Assembly: GCA_030180135.1 (NCBI GenBank)
Contig: CM058234.1
Span: forward strand, 27,376,766 to 27,440,765
Direction of reading: 5' to 3'
DNA from: Orychophragmus violaceus
Lineage: Eukaryota; Streptophyta; Magnoliopsida; Brassicales; Brassicaceae
Length of the DNA stretch: 64,000 nucleotides
The position numbers were made by a program, and so were the translations under genes. The notes under the pieces were generated by a model, which was given only the letters and a program-made list of their open reading frames with translations, made no database searches and was not told the DNA's origin. Below are positions 32,303 to 44,730 of this stretch, one piece after another; within the stretch, counting starts at the first letter, position 1; each line of letters opens with the position of its first letter.

Positions 32303-32704
32303 TGTTGGATATGGGTTTAGCACCCATTCATAAACTCATTGGAAATTTTTCCACTTTGATAATCATCTCGGCCCAAGAAGACAAGCCCGCTAAGGAGTCA
32401 ACGGCTCAGCAGGAAATCAGCCTCCACACGCTATAAATAGGACCCTTCACTCTTCATTTTAGACACATTGTAACTTGCGAAGGCTCCGAGCTCCTCTTAT
32501 AAAGCTCCGAGTTCAAGCAGCATTTAGGGAGCACGTCATTCGACGGACTCCCACCTCGTACCATCATGTTCATTGCTCGGCTTCGGCCTTAAGATTAATA
32601 AGAACAGTTTTCTACCTCACTTAAAGTCTATTTCTCACCTCGTAGTTCGGACTTCTCTGATTGTAACCCGACTATTTGGACTAGATCGGAATTCCGTAAC
32701 AACA
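32303..32704 (+). repeat. 5' LTR of Gypsy-2
   Basis: 402 bases from TGTTGGATATGGG to CGTAACAACA. A clear TATA box, CTATAAATAG, lies at 32431-32440, and CTTATAAAG at about 32496. Aligns end to end with 47489-47888. Confidence 0.92.
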
Positions 32705-32706
32705 AT

Positions 32707-32727
32707 TGGTGCCGTCGTCTGTGGAGA
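32707..32727 (+). other. Primer binding site of Gypsy-2
   Basis: TGGTGCCGTCGTCTGTGGAGA begins two bases after the LTR. It resembles the tRNA-Asp-like site of Gypsy-1 with several changes. Confidence 0.55.
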
Positions 32728-32764
32728 CCCGAGAAACTTTTCTACACTCTAAGACGAAGCCGAG

Positions 32765-33020
32765 ATGACATGACCCCTTTCAGCTAGTGATAGCTCCGAG
32801 AAGACGACAAACCCACCGCCGAGCTCGACTCTTCTAAGCTCGGCCGAAAGGATGGACTTGCCGCCCCCACCAACCAACACCTCAAACCCAAAACCATATG
32901 AGCAAACTCCGAGCCCGCTCCCTCCGAGCTCGGTCACTCCGAGCCCAACCCTTCCTTTATTATCACCAGAAGACGTCACCAAACCAACAGCAACGGCCAG
33001 ACAAGTCCGAACAAACAACA
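32765..33020 (+). pseudogene. Residual N-terminal gag of Gypsy-2
   Basis: Only a Pro/Ser/Thr-rich N-terminal stretch remains (PPPPTNTSNPKPYEQTPSPL). The gag core and zinc knuckle, which take up more than 1 kb in Gypsy-1, are absent. The sequence passes directly into the protease lead-in at about 33020. Confidence 0.65.
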
Positions 33021-33640
33021 TGATCATGGGAGGGCTCCTGACCTGCAACGTCTCCGTAAGATCAATAAAGGAATAAAGACGAAGGGTAGACACATACCGA
33101 CATCGAAAGCAAAATGTGGGCTATGAGCTCGGAAGTGAGGACGGGATAGCGTTCACCGAGAACGATGAAAGAGGATTGTACAGACCACAAAACGACCCAC
33201 TCGTCGCCGAAGTACAAATCGGCGACTACGATGTAACCAGAGTCTTAATCGACACCGAAAGCACGGTCGATCTCATATATGAAGAAACCCTGAAAATAAT
33301 GGAGATATACGACTACGAGATAGAATGCTCAGAGGCCCCTAACCAACTTCACCGGAGGGACAACCACGACCCTTAGAACAATCAAACTACCAGTCCGCGT
33401 CGGGAGAACAATTGTAATAACCAAATTTGTTATCGTCGATCGGCCAGCAATCTACAACGCCATTTTGGGAACGCAATTTTGGGAACGCTGTGGATCCACG
33501 CCATGAGGGCAGTCCCATCGATCTAGTACCAGTCCGTAAATTTCTCGACTCCGGGCGGAACAGTTACACTCCGAGGAAGCCAGGAAGTTTCCAGCACTTG
33601 CTTCCTCGTCGAGCATAAACTGCGACGGAAGTTCCGAGCT
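33021..33640 (+). pseudogene. Protease region of Gypsy-2 pol
   Basis: It starts with the conserved IMGGLLTCNVSVRSIKE lead-in, then a TAA at 33074. The region 33116-33376 reads RVLIDTESTVDLIYEETL, where the expected active-site Asp-Thr-Gly has Glu instead of Gly. Further pieces (FVIVDRPAIYNAILG) follow in shifted frames around 33420-33475, with a short local duplication of TTTTGGGAACGC at 33463-33487. Clearly inactive. Confidence 0.78.
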
Positions 33641-33689
33641 TGCCTACTCGCCGAACCGAAGATAGAACTACCACCCCAAGAGGGGCCCA

Positions 33690-34500
33690 GCCGTGACACA
33701 GTCGAACAAGTCAACTTCGACGTCAGCGACCCAGAACGGTGCGTACGGATAGGCGCGGAACTAAGAAAAGACCTGAAGGACCGACTCATCGAGTTTATTT
33801 ATCGAAATGCTTTGACCGCCGCTTGGTCGACCATCGACATGAAGGGAATAGACCCTTTGGTAACATGTCACGAACTCCATGTCGACCCAGTGTTCAAACC
33901 TGTCAAGCAGAAAAGAAGGAAACTCGGGTCAGAACGATCTCAAGCGGTGAACGAAGAAGTAGAAAGACTATCCAAGGCAGGCTCGATAACCGAAGTAAAA
34001 TACCTGGACTGGCTTGCAAATCCGGTGGTCGTCAAGAAGAAGAAAGGGAAGTGGAGAGTGTGCGTTGACTTCACCGACCTCAACAAAGCCTGCCCGAAAG
34101 ACAGCTTCCCGTTTCCTCACATCAACAGACTCGTTGAGGCTACAGCAGGCAACGAGCTCCTATCGTTCATGGACGCTTTCGCCGGCTATAACCAGATAAT
34201 GATGCATCCCGACGATCGAGAAAAAACATCATTCATCACTAACTGAGGAACGTATTGCTATAAGGTGATGCCATTCGGCCTCAAAAATGTTGTAGCAACG
34301 TATTAGAGGCTCGTCAACAAAATGTTTGCCGACCAACTCGGACAAACAATGGAGGTGTACATAGACGACATGCTGGTAAAATCCGCCTCGGCCTACGACC
34401 ATATCGCCCACCTCACTACCTGCTTCAACGGCTTGAACAGATACAGAATGAAGCTCAACCCAGCCAAGTGCACGTTCGGAGTCACTTTGTGAGAATTTCT
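33690..34500 (+). pseudogene. Reverse transcriptase of Gypsy-2
   Basis: From about 33812 the frame gives DWLANPVVVKKKKGKWRVCV, FTDLNKACPKDSFPFPHI, ELLSFMDAFAGYNQI and then a TGA at 34244 in FITN-stop-GTYCY. Beyond it come VMPFGLKNVVATY, a TAG, and the polymerase motif MEVYIDDMLVKSA at about 34353. Two more stops (TGA near 34490, TAA near 34518) precede the RNase H part. All catalytic Asp residues remain, so only nonsense changes separate it from a normal RT. Confidence 0.88.
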
Positions 34501-35640
34501 CGGATACATAGTCACATAAAGAGGAATAGAAGCGAACTCGCAGAAGATTGCGGCACTCACCAAACTCCCGTCACCAAGAAACACGCGCGAGGTACAAAAA
34601 TTCACAGGATGAATGGCCGCATTAAGTTGGTTCATTTCCAAGTCAACGAACAGATGCCTCCCATTCTACCAACTTCTCCGAGGGAACAAGCAGTTCGAAT
34701 AGGACGCCAGATGCGAAGACGCCTTTCAACAATTAAAGGAGTACCTATCTACGCCTCTCGTTCTATCCAAGCCAGAGGAAGAGGAAACCCTATACCTCTA
34801 TATATTGGTGTCAAGTTCTGCAGTGATGGGCGTCCTCGTCAGAGAAGATAGGGGCGACCAAAAGCCAGTCTTCTACATCAGCAAGAGTCTCGACGACGCC
34901 GAAACCCGATACTCTACCTTAGAACAACTCGCTCTGGCAGTCGTCACCTCTGAAAGGAAACTCCGGCCATACTTCCCGTCTCATTCGGTAACCGTCCTTA
35001 CCAACCAGTCGTTAAGGACCATACTTCACAGCTCAAACCAATCAGGACGAATGGCAAAATGGGCGGTGGAACTAAGCGAGTATGGCATCGAGTATAAACC
35101 ACGAACAAGCGCAAAATCGCAAGTCCTGGCAGACTTCCTGATCGAGTTACCACCAGAACTGCCGTGATGGCGACAATGCTACAGTCGAAAAATGGACCCT
35201 CTTCGTCGATGGGTCGTCCTCTCGCAATGGGTCCGGAATTGGAATCAGATTGACCTCCCCCGACGGGAGAAATACTGGATCATTCCTTCCGGCTTGCTTT
35301 CCCAGCATCTAACAACGAGGCGGAATACGAAGCCCTGATAACGGGATTGCGGTTGGCCAAATCAATTGAAGCAAGACACATCAACGCATTTGCGATTCGT
35401 AACTCGTCGCCAGCCAATACAACGGCGAATACGAAGCAAAAAAACGATCGGATGGGCGCATACTTACAAATTGTTTAAAAATTAGCAGGAGAATTTGGTA
35501 TCTTCTCACTCACCAAAATCACGCGAAGCAACAACTCACCAGCTGATGCGTTAGCAGCCCTCACATCCACGTCCGATCCCGACCTACGACGGGTCATACC
35601 AATCGAATGCATCGAGAAGCCGAGCATAAGTCAAACTACA
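34501..35640 (+). pseudogene. RNase H and second RNase H of Gypsy-2
   Basis: The RT-linked RNase H is readable as ETLYLYILVSSSAVMGVLVR, PVFYISKSLDDAETRYSTLE and RKLRPYFPSH, ending in ADFLIELPPELP before TGA at 35165. A second, archaeal-type RNase H follows in broken frames: TLFVDGSSSRNGSGIGIRL at about 35195, then NNEAEYEALITGLRLAKS-like text near 35315 and SPADALAALTSTSDPDLRRV near 35540. Stops and frameshifts interrupt both. The dual arrangement again marks the Tat lineage. Confidence 0.8.
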
Positions 35641-35643
35641 AAC

Positions 35644-36890
35644 TTGTTCGCTATCTCCGAACTCGAAAATAGGATATATGACTCCAGCGAGATGGAGGAA
35701 TCCGCCACAAAGGGAGCCTCTGGGCAAACGAACGACTGGAGAGATGAGATCATGGCTTATATCCTGGAAGGGACGGTCCCGAAGGACAGATGGGCGGCCC
35801 GACGCCTAAAAGCAAGATGCGCCCATTACGTCGTAAATGACAGAAAGCTATTCCGAATAAGCGCTTCAAAAACTCTCCTAAGTTGCATCAACGTCGAAGA
35901 AATCAAATGGGTAACGGAAGAAACACACAAAGGAGCAGGCGGAAACCACTTCAACGACCAGACACTCGCCACAAAGATCAAGAGACACAAACATTTCTGG
36001 CCAACAATGGTAGCGGACTGCGAGAAGTACATCGCCCGCTGCAAAAAATGTCAAAGACACGCACCAGACATTCACCAGCCCACCAAACTTTTAACCACCT
36101 CAGCCTCCCCTTACCCGTTCATGAGATGGGCGATGGACATAGTAGGCCCCATGCCGGCTTCCTGACTTCACCAAGTGGGTAGAGGTCGAATCCTACGCCA
36201 ATATACGCGACCTCGACGTGCAGAAATTTATATAAAAGTACATCATTTGCCGCCACGGCCTACCATTCAAAATCGTTACGGATAACGAGTCATAGTTCAT
36301 ATCGAACGTCTTCGAAAGATTCTGCGCAAGATGGAAAATACGATTGAGCAAATCAACGCCTCGCTATCCTCAAGGAAACAGGCAACCCAAAGCCACGAAC
36401 AAGAAAATTATCGACGGACTCAAAAAGCACCTCGAAAGCAAAAAAAAAGAGTTTGGGCCGACGAGCTAGACGGGGTACTATGTTCCCATAGAACGACCCC
36501 ACACCGGCCGAATTTTGCATACCAACAATCAGACATAAATTCGCTCCAGAGCACGAAGACCTCAACAACAACATGATCCTTCATCTCCTCAATCAAATAG
36601 AAGAAAAACACGACCAAGCACTCCTCAGAATCCAAAACTACCAGCAACAAGCCACGCGTTATTACAACAAGAAGGTAAAAGGAAGGCACTTCAACGAAGG
36701 AGACCTTGTCTTGCGAAAGGTGTTTGAAAACACACGAGAATATAAAGCAGGAAAACTCGGCGCGAATTGGGAGGGCCCGTACATCATTTCTAAAATCGTA
36801 AAAACAGGAGTATATGAGCTCGTCACCATGCAAGGCGAAGCGATACCCAGGTCGTGGAACGCGAACACTCTCAAACGGTACTACAACTAA
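35644..36890 (+). pseudogene. Integrase of Gypsy-2
   Basis: The zinc-binding region is intact here, ending CEKYIARCKKCQRHAPDIHQ. MRWAMDIVGPMPAS, carrying the first catalytic Asp, follows at 36121-36163. After a TGA the D-D-E core is scrambled: the second block near 36278 reads TDNES in place of the expected TDNGS and runs into a TAG, and the frame then changes several times. The C-terminal domain at 36573-36890 is open: RIQNYQQQATRYYNKKVKGR, LVLRKVFENTREYKAGKLGA, NWEGPYIISKIVKTGVYEL, and NANTLKRYYN before TAA. It aligns with the Gypsy-1 integrase across the site where the CACTA element entered. Confidence 0.85.
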
Positions 36891-37194
36891 AAAAATGTAA
36901 AAGCGAACTACGATCGGCTTGATCCCTCTTCGGAGGGCACGTAGGCAGCCTTTTTCAAGGTTCAGCTATTTCAATAAAAATCCTTTATAAATTTCCTTCT
37001 CTCTTATCAAAGTAGCTGCTTCCATTTCCTTACACTCACCGACGTTCTGGCCAAACGATCGACGAAAACAATGCACTGCACGAAAATGACCAATGCGCGT
37101 CATATCAAACAAAAATGACCCAATCTGGGCCCAGTCCCGCAAAAAGTCTCCAATCAAACGAACAGAATAAGCCGAACACCTACTCGCACGTCCA

Positions 37195-37565
37195 GTTCAA
37201 ACAAGACTTCTACAGGATAATCCAAGCACGTACTTGGACCTAAAAATAGTCATTCACAGGATAATCCGAGCGCGAGCTCGCCCCTAAAAGTTATTCATAG
37301 GATAAGCCGGAAACTGTTCCGCACCTCGAGAGACCACAGGATAAGCCGAGCACGTACTCGCCGCTAAGCGTCATTCACAAGATAAGTCGATCGCGAGCTC
37401 GCCCCTAAAAGTTATTCACCTGATAAGCCGGTAACAGTTCTGCACCTCGAGAGACCACAAGATAAGTCGAGCACGTACTCGCCCCTTAGAGTCATTCACA
37501 GGATAAGCCGAGCGCAAGCTCGCCCCTAAAATTTATTTACAGGATAAGCCGCCACAATCCCGCAC
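37195..37565 (+). repeat. Tandem repeat with higher-order period in Gypsy-2
   Basis: Units of about 40 bases built on ACAGGATAAGCCGAGC and CTCGCCCCTAAAAGTTATTC alternate with a CTGTTCCGCACCTCGAGAGA unit. The GCACGTACT landmark recurs at about 37226, 37350 and 37471, giving a three-unit period of about 121-124 bases. It lies between pol and the antisense gene, as does the simpler repeat in Gypsy-1. Confidence 0.8.
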
Positions 37566-37774
37566 CTACATATACATAACAACGAAATAATAGAGAAAAA
37601 AGATTCGTAGAACAAGGCAAAACATAACCCTTCACATTTATAAAAGCAACTACGAAGCAAGGCACATAAAGATCCAATCCAATAAAAGAAAGTACGACCA
37701 AACAAAATAGAAGAGTAAACCCGCAAGGGGAACCGAAACAAGTAAAAAAAAAACAACAACTCGCATTTCCAAAA

Positions 37775-38842
37775 TCAAACCAAAAACAAAGACCCGACCA
37801 GAACACAAGCTTCCGCAGGAACGAGCCCTTCATCACGAAGCCTGGCGACATCAGCAGCGGTTATAATCCCCTCGTTCGAACCATGCACATCACACACGAT
37901 GCGACCTGCCAAAGAGTCTTGTCGGCGATCTCGACTACCCAGAGGAGTCATGCGAAGATCTCCTTCGGTAAGCTCAGTTTCATCCATCGAATAAAGCTCC
38001 CCCTGAGGATCTTCTCATCAGCAACCAGTCGCTCGATCTTCGACATCGGAACCTCCAGTCACTCGTTAACCAGGCAAGACAGAAACAACCTGGTTCAACT
38101 CCAGAAGTTTCCCTCGAGATCGCACGTCCTCCTCCCTAGCCCTCCTGGTTTTCATCAAACGAGCCTCGGCTCTGCCAAAAATCTCGGCCTTTGATCGTGT
38201 GGCCTCATCTGCATAAGATACTCGCAATTTGTCACACTCAGACCGATGCACAGCCTGAGCGGCAAGCATCACGTCCCTTTCCCGTGACGAGTCAGCTACC
38301 AGGAGTTCGAGACTCTCAACTCTTCTCTTCTCCCGGCGAAGGGACTCACCAACCCCCTCGAGCTCACGATTCTTCGCATGCATCTCAAGAGCTTCGATCC
38401 AAGTTCCCCCTTCTCGAGTCTTAGAGCCTTGATTTCTTGTTTATAAGCATCTGTCAGACGATTCTCATCCGCAAGAGTCTGCCACCAAAATCAAGATCTC
38501 GGAAGCAGTAAGAGAAGGAAGGAAAAAAAGAAGCACAAAGGGCGGAAAAACCCCTACCAGGATACGACCACAGCCGATCCTCCGATGAAGGTCAGGCCTG
38601 AACGAGGAAGAAACTGGTAGGTTCTTTTTCACCAGACTCGACCTCAACAACCGGAGAAATCGGATACACGCATCAATATCATTAACAATCACATTAAGTC
38701 CAGAATACTCGAAGCGAACAGAGAAGTCAGCCGCTTCAGTCTGGTCATACCCCCTACTCTCCCGATCAATGGGGTCCTGGACTAACATCTCCGGTTTAGA
38801 ATCAGAAGCCAAGTTTCCTTCCTCTGTCTTCCTTTTCTTCAT
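37775..38842 (-). pseudogene. C-terminal part of the antisense gene of Gypsy-2 (coiled coil)
   Basis: Three minus-strand open pieces (38842-38465, 38383-38066, 37987-37775) follow the better preserved first part of the antisense gene. The middle one is strongly coiled-coil-like (NRELEGVGESLRREKRRVES, later RSKAEIFGRAEARLMKTRRA). In related Tat antisense genes a coiled coil also follows the conserved N-terminal domain; this is from general knowledge of the family. Introns probably separate the pieces, but I could not fix the splice sites. Confidence 0.55.
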
Positions 38843-38925
38843 TTCGACGGCGGAAAACCATCACTGCCCCTGTCATCCCAAATACCAGCTGACGAACTCT
38901 CAGACGGCTGCTCCCTCTTAAGCTC

Positions 38926-41900
38926 CTATTTAGCTGCCCCGGCATCCATACGAGGAAAACACTTTTGAATCCTTGCAACATGGACGTCAGGCCACGATAA
39001 GGGACCAAGTGTAGTCAGTTTCATCAAGCCCAAAGAAAAATCCTTTGGGTAGGGAGCACTGTATGTACGGCGATCTGGATAAAGGAAGCACAAAATAATC
39101 AAAAAGCAAAAGGAGAAAAAAGGAAAGGGAGAAAAAAGGAAGGGGAGAAAGCATGAACCATACCATGAGCATGGTTCCATGATGACCGGTACAACCTGTT
39201 TTCGTCAGGAACCGACGCGCCATTAACCTTCGCAAAAAAATATCGATCCTGCCAGTTGGATATCTTACTCACCGCGCCAGTAACAATTTTAAGCCCATAT
39301 CGGCTCCTCGCTGATATATCATGGTTTTTACTGGTTTTCAGGCCATGATATGAGTCTTTACTTAGAGTCTTTTAGGTGTTTTTGTAGTCTTTTGTGTTCT
39401 TTACGGGTTTATGCACGTTTTGAGCTTATTTGGAGATATTGGTGCATTTTGGAGCCTATTGGGAATCTGTGCAGAAAAGAAAAATTCGGAGTCAACACTT
39501 GGAGTGAGTGCCGATCGACACAGACCTTAGTGTCGATCGACACGGATCGTGGACAGACATATTCTCGCGAGTTAATGACTTTTGAATATTTTCAGAAAGG
39601 CCCAGAAGTTTATCATATTTACAAAGAAGGCCCAATTCGTGTTTTAGGCTATTTAATTAGGTTTTACAGCCACTTGTTAGGCTACGCTTTTGATACGCTA
39701 GGTTTTATCAGAGATTGAGTTTTGGGGCTGATCTTGTACTCGAGAGAGACTTGATTTCGAACCCCAGTTTTTATCTCTTTTATGCTATTTTGTTTTCTAT
39801 TCATCATGTATGTTGTTTCAATTGCCATGTCTGAGTAGATCTCCTTGTTAGGTTTAGGGATTCTTGTTAGGGATTTCATGGATTGTTAGTTTAATTGATT
39901 AATTTGGATTCTTAACATCTAGTTCTTCATCTAGGTTGTTCTTAATGATGAATTCTAGACTGATCACCTAGGGTTTAGATCTGAGATAAATAACAATAGC
40001 GCGAGAGTGTGAGTTATAATATGAATAAACTTAGTGTGAGCAATTTGACTAGATACAAAGAGATTTGGTTTAGAAGAATTGTGAACCGATAGAACCTGTT
40101 CTTAATGCTTGTTTAGAACTCTAGGATTCGCAATGAGAGTTGGCTTTCTAGGTTGTTAGACATAGTTAGTATTCACAGCGAGAGTTGGTAGAGACCCCTA
40201 TTACCTCCTGTGTATCCATGGAAAGATCCAAAGTTTAAACCCCCAATAAAAAGGGAAGAGCACTGATAGAAAAAAATAAAATGATACCCAGTGGGGAAAA
40301 ATCAGTGCTAAGGGAGAAAGAGAAAAGAAAGAAACCAGAAACCGACAGTTTGGTGGTCAGACACTGAATAGGTTGAGTCCATGTGTCCTTTGATTCGATA
40401 CTCCCTCTATGAGACCGCACTTAACTGTATACAGAGGCTAGTGTGGTGAACTTGAATGTCCTAAATTGATTGTGGAGTTTACTTGGGACAGTTGCTAAGT
40501 GTGGGGGAAGTATATTGTGGTCTTGAGTTCTGTAGGAAAGTTTTAGTGGTTTACTAAGTGAATGTGAATGCGAAGTTCCTAAGACAAAATGAGTTTCTGT
40601 GTTTTCAAACCTCTTTTCTTATGCTTTGGTTCTTTACTTGCTTGGGGGCAAGCAAGAGCTAAGTGTGGGGGAGTTGATATATCATGGTTTTTACTGGTTT
40701 TCAGGCCATGATATAAGTCTTTACTTAGAGTCTTTTAGGTGTTTTTGTAGTCTTTTGTGTCCTTTACAGGTTTATGCATGTTTGGAGCTTATTTGAAGAT
40801 ATTGGTGCATTTTGGAGCCTATTGGGAATTTGTGCATAAAAGAAGAATTCGGAGTCAACACTTGGAGTGAGTGTCGATCGACACAGACCTTAGTGTCGAT
40901 CGACACTGATCGTGGACAGACATATTCTCGCGAGTTAATGACTTTTGAAGATTTTCAGAAAGGCCCAGAAGTTTATCATATTTACAAAAAAGTCCCAATT
41001 CGTGTTTTAGGCTATTTAATTAGGTTTTACAGCCACTTGTTAGGCTACGCTTTTGATACGCTAGGTTTTATCAGAGATTGAGTTTTGGGGCTGATCTTGT
41101 ACTCGAGAGAGACTTGATTTCGAACCCCAGTTTTTATATCTCTTTTATGCTATTTGGTTTTCTATTCATCATGTCTGTTGTTTCAGTTGTCATGTCTGAG
41201 TAGATCTCCTTGTTAGGTTTAGGGATTCTCGTTAGGGATTTCATGGATTGTTAGTTTAATTGATTAATTTGGATTCTTAACATCTAGTTCTTCATCTAGG
41301 TTGTTCTTAATGATAAATTCTAGACTGATCACCTAGGGTTTAGATCTGAGATAAATAACAATAGCGCGAGAGTGTGAGTTATAATCTGAATAAACTTAGT
41401 GTGAGCAATTTGACTAGATACAAAGAGATTTGGTTTAGAAGAATTGTGAACCGATAGAACATGTTCTTAATGCTTGTTTAGAACTCTAGGATTCGCAACG
41501 AGAGTTGGCTTTCTAGGTTGTTAGACATAGTTAGTATTCACAGCGAGAGTTGGTTTGCTATATTTATGTGATTCTAGTTCTAGAACATCGATATCTAAAT
41601 CATGTTAATTGATCGATCTAATTCCTTGATTTCCTGAGAACTTCCCTGGACCTGACACCTTCGTTAATTGCTTACACACCGTTCACTTTGCTACTCTGAT
41701 TTACTGTTTTCTTTCATGCTTTCACTTGTCTTGCTTAGCTTAATTCGACTGCATATAGTCTATCGCGTGAAACTAGAGTCTCTGTGGGATTCGATACCTT
41801 TTATACTACAATCACATAACTGTGCACTTGCAGTAGAATAGGATTAAAACTTTACACCTATCAAGTTTTTGGCACCGTTGTTGGGGACTCTTTAAGTTCG

Positions 41901-44698
41901 CCGATAGATTTTGTACTAGAATTTAGTCTAAGTGTTTTATTTTCTTTGTTACTAATCTCTTTTTCGCGTTTTTCTTGTTTCTGCAGGGAAACAGCGACCA
42001 AGAGAACTTAGTGTCGATCGACACCAACCTAGTGTCGGTCGACACCTTTCGCGGAAGCAACCAAGAAGACTAAGAGATCTGTAAGGATGATGTATCTGAA
42101 TGGTTTTTTCAGCTCAGGGATTGACAGCTCGCAGATAGCTAGGCTGAAGAAGTAAGTTGACTCTCTGCATAGTCTTGTACTTGGAATGTATGCGCAAGAA
42201 GCTATCAACTACATTGGAGGGAATGGATTCTACAGTCAGAAATCTGCTTTTCAGAAACCCTTACAGCAACAGAGTAACTCCTTCTCGAGGAACTATGGTG
42301 TTTCTTCTTACCAAGCACCTCATGCACCTACATGTGAGAGCAGATTGGAAACCATAATGGAGCAGCTTCTTGAAGGACAAAAAATAGAACAATTCCTTCA
42401 CAAGGAACTATGGTGCTTCCTCTTATTAGACACCTTCTGTTACTAATGCTCATGAGATCAGATTGGAAGCCATGATGGAGCAACTTCTTGAGAGACAGAC
42501 AAAAACTACAGTGGACTTCAACAAGAATATAGATGCATTATATGAAGATCTGAATGGGAAATTTGAGTATCTGAACACTCATGTGAAGCAGCTAGATGTT
42601 CAAGTTGCTCAGACTACTGCAGCTGTGAAAAGAGAGGATGGATTCCTTCCAAGGAGAACTGAGCAGAACCCAAGGCTACATGTCAATGCTATCCATGTCC
42701 AGCATGAAGAAGAGGTTGTTCCACAGCTGATTGGAGGAAATTTGGAGGTTGGATTCGTGAGTTGCAGAGATGAGAAACACGTTTTTGAAACTGCAGATAT
42801 AGTGTCGGTCGACACCCCTATTAGTGTCGGTCGACACGCAGTTCTGATGGCAATTTCGAGTTCTCATGACGAACGGAAATCGACCATGATCGAAACTGAA
42901 GGGTCGACATCACTTAGTGTCGACAGACACCACTTCTGCGTTGGTCGACGCTACAGTCGGGCAGACCCAATTTCATCCAAATTTGATGTTTTTGCTAAGG
43001 AGAAGGTCTACAAACCTCCTATACCATTCCCCAGAGTTTCTATGAGGTCTAAACATGAGCAGAATGTGATCAAATGCATGGGAGAGATGAATAAGAAGTT
43101 GATTCAGATTTCAGAGAAGCTTACAGACCCAGGAGTCTTTGTGCTAGACTGTTCCATCTCTAAGGACAGATTCGAGCATTATCTTTGTGATTTAGGTTCT
43201 GAGTAAATCTCATGTCATACTATGTGGCTAAGAGATTAGGACTATTGGATTTCAAGCCTACTAGGATCTCTCTTATCCTAGTTGATCGATCGAAGAGGTA
43301 TCCAGAAGGAGTTCTTGAGGACATACCTATCAGAGTTGGAAACTACTCAATTCCAACGGACTTTGTTGTGTTGAAGTATAATGTTGAGCCAGATGATCCC
43401 ATTCTGCTTGGAAGATCATTCTTAGCTACTGCTGGAGCTGTGATAGATGTGAGGCATGGTCTGATTGATCTACACCTGGGAGATAAGCCTTTGCAGTTTA
43501 AGATAGATAGGTTGCAGAGATCCACCATTGATGGAAATAGCTTCATTGTTGAGATAGAACCAGAGACTGAGATTGGAGAGGAGAAGATGGCGGTTCATGC
43601 AGAGCCTACTCTAACATCTTCAAAGCCTATACCTGCTATTAAGCGGAAAGCTCCAAACATCACACCTAGATCACATGTGACAAAGCCAAGGTATGCACTC
43701 TCTGCCCATAAGTATACTAACTCTGATGCTGATTTTGCAGGGAATAGAGTCAGGAAACGAAATGTTCCACCTGACCTTGCTGCGATTCCCTCATTCCTTG
43801 GACGTTCTCATGCTGCTACCACTTACACACCGCCATGGATGATGAGATTTTCGCAGAGGCACTCCAAGTCCTTGTTGAAACCCCCATGAGTCTGATCTCC
43901 TACCCATAGTCAAGCTAATGACTAAAAACAAGCGCTGAGTGGGAGGCAACCCACTGTTGGGTCAGTTTTTCTTTTCTTTTTGGTTTTAGGATTTTGTTTC
44001 TTTGATTTTTCTGGTTTTTGGTGTTTCAGAACGTGATGAACAGGTTTGCAGACAGCAGTGTCGATCAACACCGAACTAGTGTCGGTCGACATCAAACTCG
44101 AAAACACAGACCGTAATCGAGGACGCTCGATTTGGATCAGATTAGTTTCGACCTAAGCCTCGTGTCGTGCGACACTGGCTGTGTGTCGGTCGACACCAAC
44201 CACGCTAGCAGGTAAGGTTTCTGATTTTTCCGACGTTTTCGTTGATTTACACCTTGTTCTCCCGAACCCAAGCTGCGATAACATTGAGGACAGTGTTGTT
44301 TAAGTGTGGGGGAGGTAGTTACTGACCACCGTTTGCTTTGTTTTCTTAGTGTCAGTCTTTATGTTTTCTTTGGTTTTCAAATTGTTTTATTGAGTCAAAA
44401 TCAGTATGAAACTATGATTTTTCGAGGAAATTTTTCGTTTGAACAGGAACTAAGTGACCATTGGACAGACTTGTAGGAGCTCTATGACTATTAGAAAACC
44501 CCAACCGGATCAACTTATCAAGGACACCCATATCTAACCAGGTATTCAGAGGATCCATCACTAGCCTCGCACTTAATAATGACTTTAATTTCTCACCTAG
44601 GGGCTTGGTAATCTATGTGTCGGATTCCTTTGATGTGTTTGGCACAGCCTATGATCTTGTTCTAAAGTATGGTTTCTGATTCTCCCCTCCCTTGAAAG

Positions 44699-44730
<32 letters not shown>

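Noticed and set aside
36420..36833. Minus-strand 137-codon open frame opposite Gypsy-2 integrase
   Set aside because: Shadow of the plus-strand integrase C-terminal domain, which is clearly recognisable.
37195..37565. Possible CRISPR-like array because of regularly spaced repeats
   Set aside because: The spacers are themselves repeats in a higher-order tandem array inside a plant retrotransposon; this is eukaryotic DNA.
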